From: Nomia melanderi
Lineage: Eukaryota > Arthropoda > Insecta > Hymenoptera > Halictidae
Direction: 5' to 3'
Assembly: GCF_051020985.1 (NCBI RefSeq)
Contig: NC_135010.1
Span: forward strand, 2,416,001-2,480,000
Length of the DNA: 64,000 nucleotides
The notes beneath the pieces were generated by a model. That model was not told the origin of the DNA, made no database searches, and saw nothing but the letters and a program-made list of their open reading frames with translations. This document shows, one piece after another, positions 48,236 through 57,739 of the stretch (the stretch's first letter is position 1; every line of letters starts with the position of its first letter). Position numbers and translations under genes: made by a program.

Positions 48236-48619
48236 TACAATCGAATTTTGCAAGCATATTTCGTATAATTTCTTCTCAAATCTCCATTTACCTTAATTAT
48301 TAATCGCCCAATTAAATTAGATAATCAAGGTTATTGAATACTTAAGAATATTTCACTTTCAAACAAAAATTTCGGTTTTCTATAAAAGAGTTAAAGTTTT
48401 ATTGTACAACGGAATGTAATGTAGCTGTAACACGTATGAATTAACAAGGATTAATGAACAAAAAATTACAAGACAAAGAGAGAACACAAATTAGTAGATA
48501 AATAAGATAACCAGAATATATTAAACGAGACGTAACGACATTTAGTAAGTACAGTTATTAAACTTAATCGAGACAATTTAGAAACGTTTTCAATGTAAGA
48601 ATCGTAAAACCTCTTGCAC

Positions 48620-48836
48620 TTAACGCTTTGAGTTCTACTTGCGAAAAGTTTTGTTTTGATTTTATTAACACTAAAAGAACTCTAACATGTGTGTAGTGTT
48701 GTGTAAAAATTGTATGAACTTTAGATCAAAATTGACCGCAATATAAATTTTTATTTATAATCAAGCATGTTTGTTTAAAATTGTCTGGCATTTCCCGAAT
48801 ATGTATAAAAGTTTCCCCTAACACTCAAAGGGTTAA
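48620..48836. mobile_element. Family L TTAA-bounded miniature element, diverged
   Basis: Left end TTAACGCTTTGAGTTCTAC; right end read inward TTAACCCTTTGAGTGTTAG. It is 217 bases. Similar terminal CCCTTTG is seen at 57489-57737, so they may be one family, although the interiors were not clearly alignable by eye. It also contains TTAACACTAAAAGAAC near 48665. Confidence 0.4.
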
Positions 48837-50256
48837 TAAGAAGTTCAAGGTAAAATCTGTTAATTCGCGTCTTATCATCGTCCACAACAATGATGTCGGT
48901 CAAAATGTTTGCTTCTTTAATAACATTTCGCATTCTTGCGTCGGTCTGTTTCGTTACGCAATTGCAAGGTCAGTGTCCATTCGAATGATCTATTTTTGTA
49001 CGAGAGATGCTCGAAAACCCGGTTCAAGCTTCTACATCAGTGTAAACGATTATGAAAGCGGTTGGACCTCACCGAATGACAGTTCTTAGTACACTTTGAA
49101 TTGCGTTTACATAGAACATGTGACATCTGATAGTGATCTTTTAAGTTGCTTTGCTGCTGGTTAGTTCTTTTCAGTTTGCTTTCCTTGATGCCATCAAACT
49201 TATAAGATTAATTATGCAGTTGCACTGATCACGTAAAACTTTGTGTACTGTCTGATATAAGCATTTTCTTTGATTTTGTTGCTTCTGTGTGAAACTGTTC
49301 TGAATAATTCCATTGTTAACAGAATTTTATGTTATATTTATGATAATCGCTATTAAGAATAATTTAATAAATTTTCAAACATTTTCGAAAAGATTTTGTT
49401 TTTTTTTATTTTGAATATAAAATTTTTATTAGAAAGAATAACACAATTTTTGAATGCAAAAATGCCTTATCCTTCTCAATTATTATTAGCGTCTCTCTAC
49501 TCCGTTTGCTAATACAATGTATCTATATATGATAGATATAGGAGAAAAAAATCCGTTATAAAATACTAATGATATCTTTCATAAAAAAAGGTTCCATTAT
49601 GTAATAAGATTGTGTAAATGATTTTTGTAGTGCATAATTGAAAGTCTCAGTAATTCTATGTTAGCAAGTATTGCACATACAGAATGACATGTATAAATAC
49701 ACTACAATACTTTAATAGGCAATGATAAATACATATTTAATATGATTTAATATTATTAAACAATTTGCTTTAACATCCTTCAATTTTATAAAATTCAAAA
49801 TCTGCGTTATGTTTAATTGAATGCTGCAACTAAGAAGAAGTTAAAGCAATTATATCTTTAAAAGTAAAATATTCAAAATTAGTAAAATTCCTTCTAAACA
49901 GCAGACAGAAATGCAAATATTTTTAAAGGACAATTATAGCCACCTTATCAATCTGGGTTATATTCTGTTAACACAAAGTGTAAGTTCTTTTAAAACGAAG
50001 ATGGAAATGTGTATTCTGGGATCTTGGTTTACAAATGTTGTAGAAAAAAATGTAAATACGATCTTCTTACAGTGGGACAATATACATGTACATTACATGT
50101 TCTCTTCAGTTTTCGTTGAAGCATTACAAGAACTAAAATCTAAAGTAGTAGAAAAATGGAATAATTTACCACAATAGAAAGTTAAACAAAATTATATAAA
50201 TCAATTCCAAATCGTTTAATTAGTGTTATACGGAGGAGAGGCGCCATCACGAAATA
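48837..50256. other. No confident gene
   Basis: 48840-49090 is GC-richer and open in one frame (up to 102 codons, 48781-49089) without a recognised domain. 49500-49890 is AT-rich with nothing seen. Confidence 0.4.
49911..50177 (+). pseudogene. Possible decayed Tc1-like transposase C-terminus
   Basis: An ATG at 49911 opens 88 codons ending EALQELKSKVVEKWNNLPQ. Tc1-like transposases end with a similar 'LxELKxxxxEEWNxIPQ' stretch, and TIFLQWDNIHVHY upstream faintly recalls the FQQDNxxxHT segment. The spacing between them is too short for an intact catalytic domain. The resemblance is by memory of the family only and may be chance. Confidence 0.2.
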
Positions 50257-50704
50257 TTAACACTAGAATTACCCAGAATTTATTGAGGTTGATATATAAT
50301 CCTTATAAAGATTGTAACAATACATTTTTTTCGATTTTTTCAGTCATATGCCATAGTGTTTAATACTAAAACTACCGAGCAGTTGAATTCACATTTTGAA
50401 ATTCCTGTATGGAAACTGCAAGAGTGCATCTAGCGGGACTTTAATTGATTTACAATTCCGTTTGCGTATTGCTAAATCAATTTCTTTAATAATTTTTCAG
50501 AGAAACATCTGTTATATTTTTAATAATTGCAAAAAGAAGAAATTAGGAATGGGTCATTGTGACCCGATTGATAGTTTTAGTGTTAAGTGAAATTATTTAT
50601 TTTCAAAATCATTTCAGATATTCGATACTGCGAAAATATTAATAATTGCAAAGTAGGAAAACTAAAGCTAGACATTTTAACGGGTATGGTAGTTTTACTG
50701 TTAA
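50257..50704 (-). mobile_element. Family A' miniature element, split by family A
   Basis: TTAACACTAGAATTACCC at the left with TATATAATCCTTATAAAGAT and 'TGTAACAATACATTTTTTTC'. After the inserted A copy it continues 'GAAATTATTTATTTTCAAAA', 'TCATTTCAGATATTCGATAC', 'AATTGCAAAGTAGGAAAACT' and GGTAGTTTTACTGTTAA. Joined, the two halves match 9105-9324. Confidence 0.75.
50360..50586 (-). mobile_element. Family A miniature element, nested in A'
   Basis: TTAATACTAAAACTACCGAG and GATTGATAGTTTTAGTGTTAA end-motifs, with subterminal perfect palindrome arms GGGTCA-TTG-TGACCC next to the right end. The 227-base body is the reverse complement type of 15226-15452 (TTGCGTATTGCTAAATCAAT, 'AATTTTTCAGAGAAACATCT'). 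Confidence 0.8.
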
Positions 50705-50754
50705 TGAACCATCTAAACCACTATACAGATATGTTTTATGTCATCTGTCGTATC

Positions 50755-50950
50755 ATAAAATAAAAAATTTAAGTGTGTACTCGTCGAACACAGGACGAAT
50801 GCACCTAACGTATATTTAAATGAAAAACCAAAGCAAAACAAAGAACAATTACATGTTTATCTGAAGAAATAAAAAATTCATCGTTGAACGCATTATAGTG
50901 TATCATTTAAACCTATAAGATGACATGTAAATACGTCAAATGCAATTAAC
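50755..50950 (-). mobile_element. Family B element, partial
   Basis: AAGTGTGTACTCGTCGAACA, then 'AAATGAAAAACCAAAGCAAA', 'CAAAGAACAATTACATGTTT', and AAGATGACATGTAAATACGT, which parallel 25578-25816 in order and orientation. The left terminus is not recognisable; the right end is decayed (CAATTAACTATTT). Confidence 0.6.
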
Positions 50951-51764
50951 TATTTCTGTACATAACATTTGCAAACCAAGCTCCAGCAACCTAATTTTTT
51001 GTATGTTTACGTAGAATGATAAATACAATACACATTTGTACTGTATATGTATTATCTTTCGTGTGCATTTAGAAGTGAGCACACATGAGGGATGGCGATT
51101 TTTTTCCCCGTACTGTAACATATTTGAAAGCAATGTCTCATCGACACAAATAACTGAGCAAATGGCGCCTCTTGATCATTCCCTTGAAAAATAAAGGATT
51201 CTGATAATTGACTTATCAGTGTTTCAAACTTGTGTTGCTGATGTCATTTGATTATTATTTTGATATTAACTTACATAGTGCTCCAGATCTTTATTACAAA
51301 AACTACTGTTCACAAAAAACGTAATTGTTTTAAAATGAACATGTATGATAATACTGGAAATTATATGGAAATCGGTCTTTCAGTAAAAAACGAAACGAGA
51401 CGTTAAAAAAATTAGTATTAAAAACACATAGAACGTTAAAAATGAAATTAACGAGTAAAAATAGCAAAGGACAAAAATTGAGACGTTAAAAGTTATAAGA
51501 AAATTTTTCAGTCTAAATATAGTTTATTTAAATAAGCAACGTAAAGGTAATAAAATAGGTGATGTTATAAACATTATACCAACATGGTTTGAATGAAACG
51601 ATAAAACGAATGATGAATCAGTGCTGCAACATGTAACATTTATAACGAAAAAATTATTTGAAGAAACTTGAGGATAAAGGAATAACTCATCTAACAATAA
51701 ATAAAGTTGTATAGAAAACGACTTAATGAGGATTTCATGAAATCATAAAAAATCATAGTAAAAA

Positions 51765-51980
51765 AGTGAAGTTTCTTAGAAATCGCTGCAAAATATAATT
51801 TCTCTGGCAGTTTTTGCATTCATATTATAAGGTTAGATAAAGAATTGTAGTAACGAACATTTCTAGTAATCCTAACTGTTTATTTTATAGAAAGTAAATT
51901 GTTCTAATTAAAAAGTATGCTAAAGGTATACTAAAGGTATTATGTGTATAACTCTACTCTCTGGGAAAATATCTTCCATA
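51765..51980 (+). repeat. Dispersed repeat E, copy 1
   Basis: Matches 55371-55590 over about 215 bases: 'CTTAGAAATCGCTGCAAAAT', 'TTTTTGCATTCATATTATAA', 'TTTATTTTATAGAAAGTAAA', 'TATGCTAAAGGTAT' and 'CTCTGGGAAAATATCTTCC'. It has an internal duplication of TGCTAAAGGTATACTAAAGG type. No inverted termini or coding frame were seen; class unknown. Confidence 0.7.
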
Positions 51981-53137
51981 TTGTTTTTTATTTTTTGATG
52001 TTAATAAATCGTAATAAATGTTTTCTTTGTTCGACGCCGTGCTCGATGTATGATGATAAGTATTCTATCAAATAAAAGAGTTTCGTCTTCACTTTGTTTT
52101 TTTTGTGGACTAAACAAGTTATATTTAGCAACGATGAAAAAATGTAATTTATGAGAATGTTAAATTCATGTTGACCATGTCTTAATGGGAACGATTTTAT
52201 TTATGAAGTCAGAACAATTTAAGATATTCAATAGCTATGCATTATGTAGGTTACGAAAGGATTTCTAAATGCGATGGACAAGTTCGTTGAAGATCGGTCA
52301 AAATCGACCTATTCTGTGCTCTATAATTTCATTCTTGCCCTGATATTCCCACACGAGATCAGAAACGATCGCTGCCGGCTCCTGAATGAATAAATACCGA
52401 GTAGAAAAGCCGGTTCGCCAGATGCTTCGATTATCTTCTTTTTACCCTTCCCTCTACTTTTTCTTCAAGCTATGAACACGATACACGTCGATCGTGGAAA
52501 GTAGAATTTTTCATGAAATGTACACTGGCGATTATATGAGTAGAACAATCAATCTTCAGAATTCATTCAGATTATTTTTAGATCCGTTCATTCATAATAC
52601 TATCGATAGTGTAGGTATTCAGATTCAGATTCAAATTTACTAAACTTGTTTTAAACAGAAAGTTTCAACATACTAGAATTTGGAGAATAGAAATGCACAC
52701 GTTACCCGTTGCAGTGTTAAATTTTAATAACTTATAAAATAACTAGGTATTCCATACGTCATTTTAAGTAGACCATGAAATGAGGATATTGCTTTGTATC
52801 TAAGCTAGAGTAATATGTTCAACTTAAGAGGATAATTTATTTTTAGATGTATTAAAAGGATTGAACATAGATTGTAACAGTTACATGTTTGACTATATTT
52901 CACGCTCTGAATATCAAGATAAAAAAATTAGTACTAATTGTACTTATGTGTTTTTGTAGTTTTAATAAAAGTAGTTACAGTATTTAAATATATTTAAGTC
53001 TAATATGACTTAAAAAAATAGTAGTTTTGATGCTTTAAAAAAATAGTTCGTCAATCTTTAAAATGCAATTTATCGTAAAAAAATAGCATCCAATGTTGTA
53101 CTGACTGCACAATAATCACATTTTAAATAATGATATA

Positions 53138-53356
53138 TTAACACTAGAACTACCAAGCATTTCATATGATTAACATGTACTTATAAAAATTAGGATACAT
53201 TTGATTCAATTTCTGCAGATAGTCCATATATTAGATAAGAAAAACTATTAATTTGCAAAGTAATTTAAAATATTTAACGTATTTATAGTATTAGTAATTG
53301 CAAAGTAGGATAAATAAAGCCAGTCATTCTGATTGGTATGGTAGGTTTACTGTTAA
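53138..53356 (-). mobile_element. Family A' miniature element
   Basis: TTAACACTAGAACTACCAAGC at the left end region and TGGTAGGTTTACTGTTAA at the right, with subterminal CCAGTCATTCTGATTGG. Body 'ACTTATAAAAATTAGGATAC' and 'AATTGCAAAGTAGGATAAAT'. It is 219 bases. The 106-codon frame beginning at 53298 starts inside this element and is not a recognised protein. Confidence 0.7.
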
Positions 53357-53359
53357 GAC

Positions 53360-54900
53360 TATGATAACCTCATATGATAAATCCAACGTTTTACATCATA
53401 AATTCAATAAAGATAACATTACTTACTTCCTAGTAAGAAAGAAGAGTTCCTTGTTAGCACATGAGATACTAGAATACTGGGAAATGTATAAAGTGCTTTT
53501 CTTAGCATATATACAGATCTCTTTGTTATACAATTTCTGTGCAATTATATTTTTTGAAACCTTCGTATGTAACTTGTATTACAAATATTATTCTAACAGT
53601 AAAAGACATTTCTCCTAGAAAGTACTTCATTCAAGAGGGAGAAATTTAAGTTCTGTTCACTAGTATTAAATTGTAACCTGGTATATAATTAATCAATATC
53701 CCTATTCCTTGTACCCAATTAATGCAAACAGTCTTCCGGTTTCTATCAATATTTTCCGTTCAATCTAGTACCCACATTCGTTAAAACAAAATAACTATAA
53801 ATATTCTCAAGTTTCACAAATTTTAGACTATAGGTATTCAAGATTTACATTTGATCAAATTATATATTTTAATCACTTCATTTGATTAGTTCATCAAATT
53901 ATAATCAAGTTCCATGTATTTTTCTTAAAATACAAAATTTTCCACAAAATATCTATGCCTCGTGGACAAGACGCAATAACCAAATAGAAAAATGAATCAA
54001 TTCATTTTTAATTATAATGAAATCCATTGCAAGTTTTGTTATTTTAACAGTTGCATTCTATCTTTATGTTTAAATTCACAATTATAGTTTGTTTTTATTT
54101 TTAAATTCACATTGTATAAGTACCGTTTATAAGCACCATTCATTGAAAGCAATGTTTAAAATATGTATAATATACATGGGATTTTCAAATTGGTGAAAGT
54201 GTATATTTAAACGAAATATTAAGCATGTAAAGAGTAACAATTTATGTCAATATAACTGAATATAAGAAGCACTTTCGTATTTATACTTCCGCCACTACAT
54301 ATTTCGAAAATCATACCACATTCATTATTAGTAAATAATACTGTATATTAACTTAGGTTTAATTCGTAATTATTTTACTATTCTATTCTGAATTTATTTA
54401 CGAAAACACGTTTAAAGTACAAAAGTTTTGATATCATCATGCTGAACACTTTAAGAAAAATTGTACAGTATGCTTACAGCTAAAGGAAAACTGATTGTAA
54501 AATTGATAATAGTAACGCGAGTCTGCGTTGTATGTTTTCTAGATTTTATGAACATGACTTATACTGAATGTTAACTGAGTTTTACTTCCTGGAAGAGACG
54601 CCAAGTGATTTATATTAGCGACAATGATTAGTAATTGAAGAATCCATGCTTAATTCGTTGACTAACGTAAGTGAAACATTTGATAAAACAATGACGAACA
54701 AATGTCACGTGTACTCTTGCCATTGTTTCTTTAAATTAATTCCACATGTGTCATGATGTCTTTGATGAATGTTCAAAATTTATCATTTCAATTGGTTCAA
54801 AGTACACTATACGTGTATATATATATATATGAATATAATACATGGTGTTACGTATACTACATATAGTACTATATCAGTAAAAGAAAAATAAATAGACAAT
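53360..54900. other. AT-rich stretch without recognised gene
   Basis: A short TATATATATATA run lies near 54818. No repeats of the named families. Confidence 0.5.
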
Positions 54901-54907
54901 ATAGAAG

Positions 54908-55037
54908 TATTAGGTCGTCTCATAAATAATGCGGTATTTTACATTTCTTTTGACTAAAACTATAAATATATTATATTTCTTTCTTAAAACTAAAAGAAAC
55001 ATGAAAAACCACATTATTTATGGGATGACCCAATGTA
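54908..55037 (+). mobile_element. Mariner-type miniature element G, short form
   Basis: TA-flanked, with TTAGGTCGTCTCATAAATAA on the left and, read inward from the right, CATTGGGTCATCCCATAAAT. Inverted termini run about 33 bases (through AATGCGG and AATGTGG). At 130 bases it is under half the length of the copy at 45810-46091. The terminus type TTGGGTCATCCCATAAATAA resembles mariner ends. Confidence 0.75.
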
Positions 55038-55370
55038 TTAAACACTATTAAAGAAATTCTTCTTTTAGTATTTACTAAATTCAAATATATTGAAATATCA
55101 ACAGAAAATTAAAAACGTAGTCATCGATGAAAATCTGTTTTAGAAACAGATATAAGCAATAAATTACATAATGAAATTCTTATATATTTAAATCTGATTT
55201 AAAACGAATAGTCGACCGTGTTCAGCAAAATGCGTTCAATGAAACTGAAACCGTTGTATCATATACTCGACTTCCTGCCAGCATCTGCGTCTGAGGAGAC
55301 TCAAGTTTTTTTGCGATGCTGTTCAAAGAACACTTTCCTGTTTTGCCACTTTAAAAGAGTTCGACGTTAA

Positions 55371-55590
55371 AAAATGAGGCTTCTTAGAAATCACTGCAAA
55401 CTATAATTTCTGTCGTGGTTTTTGCATTCATATTATAGGATTAGATAAAGGACTGTAGTAACGAACGTTCCCATTAATTCTAACCGTTTATTTTATAGAA
55501 AGTAAATTGTTCCAATTAAAAGATTTTCAATCGCAATATGCTAAAGGTATCATATGCATATCTCTGCTCGCTGGGCAAGTATCTTTCATT
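55371..55590 (+). repeat. Dispersed repeat E, copy 2
   Basis: Same blocks as 51765-51980, with an extra 'GATTTTCAATCGCAA' before TATGCTAAAGGTATC. Both copies have GACGTTAAAA-type sequence shortly upstream. Identity appears to be about 85% by eye, suggesting a moderately old duplication or an unclassified mobile element. Confidence 0.7.
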
Positions 55591-55599
55591 AATGTCCTT

Positions 55600-57130
55600 A
55601 TAGAACTGGTTGCAGGATAAACGAATGCGGCACACCACGTTTATTATTAATTAAACATGAATTTTTTTTCATTGTACGTACCTGTACAGGTTCTGCTATT
55701 TTTTGTGCATTTCGATTACTGCAGCAAGTTCTCCTTTTGAAGGAAGAATAAAATATTCGCATAAAGGTGAAGATATTCGGAAAATTTTACTTTAGTTTAT
55801 TAAATGTTTTTTTCCTGGAAGTTGTAATCTTTCCTCTTTAATTCAACTTAATTAAATTCTGTGAATTGTCTTGATCTTCTGTTTATAATTTCCTGCAAAC
55901 TTCCTTTTTACATCAGCTATACAGGATACGAAATAAGCAATGCAAATCTGATAACTAATTTTCCAGTTAGAATAGACGAAAAGATCTTCTTATAGGTATT
56001 TCAATTTAATTCATAAATCATTTAATTTTGATTAAGCAACGATTTTTAATTTTACAAACAATACACTTACGAGTATGAGAACTATCGAAAAGAAATTAAA
56101 TTACTTTTTTGCTAACTATTAGAATCTTCTATTGATATCCTCTATCGAACATATCACTCAATATGTAATTTCACGGTATTTTATTTTCTTTGATCGTAAA
56201 AAGAAATATTGGGAGGTCGGCAGCAAAGCAAATTCTATTAGCGTAAAACAGTTTTGAACTACATAAAGTTTAAATTTTCGAAGATCCATGCTATAATTCA
56301 TACGTTTTACCAGAATATTTAACAATATTTATAGTAACATTTATAGTTACATGTGAAAACATAATTATTTTTAAACAATTTATAACATTACTGTACGATA
56401 TTTAGAAGTGAAGAAATCATCGATTTGCTTCTGTATAGCATAATCGTAAAAATCATTTTCAAATTTTTTATTTTGTGACTGTATCAGAAGGTTGTATTCA
56501 CTATACACAAATATCATGGACAATACAATAAACAGTATTTTATTGCATACACGAATACTATTACAGTACAATAAATTGATCATAAAATAATAATTATTAT
56601 ACGTCGAGAAACAATGTTCAATAATTCTAAGAATAAACAACTCAACAACTTTCGCACGTTAATGTAATAATGTAAAAAATCAGCTTTTACAATTTCTTCA
56701 CACGTTTCGACATCAATGTGTACAGTGAGAAATCCACATGTGTGTTTACATATATGTGAAATTTTCCCGAAACGGCACATCAAAATATAAAATCTCTTCC
56801 TCCTGTGAAGTGTTTCAACAGATTTGTAAACTTTCAGTGTGTGACTTTAATTATATTGTAACATTCACATTATAAATCAATGTTTTGTAATATTTTTTTC
56901 TTATTTGCAACGATGGCAAGCTTATACCTGATAACGTATCCGCGAACAGCAAGAAAATTCAAATCAGATTCATGCTAATTGATTTTATACGATAAACTCG
57001 ATAAAATAATCGTATATATACGTTTTTTGATTTTTTTTATTTCGTACGTGCCGTGATGGCGATTATAAGTATTTATGATTAATATACGCGTTTCTTAGCG
57101 TTATTCAACCTGGTGAAACAGGAATTACAA
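55600..57130. other. AT-rich stretch without recognised gene
   Basis: Minus frames at 56380-56640 and 56580-56783 overlap and are unrecognised. No repeats of the named families. Confidence 0.5.
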
Positions 57131-57131
57131 T

Positions 57132-57380
57132 TTAATCACCTAATCGCGTTTGACAAGTATGCACGTCATCTCAAAACTTGAAATGCCACTAATTCTTTCA
57201 ACAATGAATTCTTTATTTTTTCACGTAAACATGTAATTCTTCTTCGCTTTGCTTTTTCTAAATTAAAATATATTCTAGGTGTATTCGTCCTGCGTTTGAC
57301 GAGTACACACTTCATTTTTTGATTTTATCACGTGCAAAACAAGAAGTTTTTCAAACTAAAATTCACAGTTAACGGGTTAA
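57132..57380 (+). mobile_element. Family B miniature element, complete
   Basis: TTAATCACCTAATCGCG at the left and CACAGTTAACGGGTTAA at the right. The left subterminal palindrome region TGACAAGTATGCACGTCATC and right-hand TTTGACGAGTACACACTTCA are present. It is 249 bases, the fullest B copy along with 25578-25816. Confidence 0.7.
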
Positions 57381-57488
57381 TTACAACTTAATTGTTCGAA
57401 TTAACATAGTTCATTGATCTTCAGACAAGCAAGAAAATGTTCTGTCCACACGGAACATTTCGGCTGGGAGTATTCAACACTGAAAGGG

Positions 57489-57737
57489 TTAACCCTTTGC
57501 GCTTCTACGTCGAGCGTGACTCAACATCAGTTTTATTCACAGGTGTGATTCTTTGTCAAGATATTTTTAAAATAGATTACATTATTATGTTATTTTCAAT
57601 ATTATTATTAACAAGAATCTTTTACACTGCTCTCTACAAACTAATTATTTTTTAAAATGCATTTTAAATAAAATATCATGATAATACAGAGTTGTCGAGG
57701 AAAAAATGCAAAAGAAATTCGAAGTGCAAAGGGTTAA
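57489..57737. mobile_element. Family L TTAA-bounded miniature element
   Basis: Perfect TTAA on both sides, with inverted termini CCCTTTGCGCTTC and GAAGTGCAAAGGG (12 of 13 paired). It is 249 bases. CCC at the extreme end is the classical piggyBac terminus, making this the most typical piggyBac-like miniature in the window. The 72-codon frame at 57437-57655 starts outside and runs through it; it is not a gene. Confidence 0.85.
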
Positions 57738-57739
57738 TA

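Noticed and set aside
47532..48296. Four similar 74-83 codon frames on both strands, resembling a duplicated gene pair
   Set aside because: They are sense and antisense readings of the two complementary arms of element H.
53298..53618. 106-codon frame
   Set aside because: It starts inside an A' element and continues into AT-rich DNA; no recognisable domain.
57437..57655. 72-codon frame
   Set aside because: It crosses the boundary into a TTAA-bounded miniature element.
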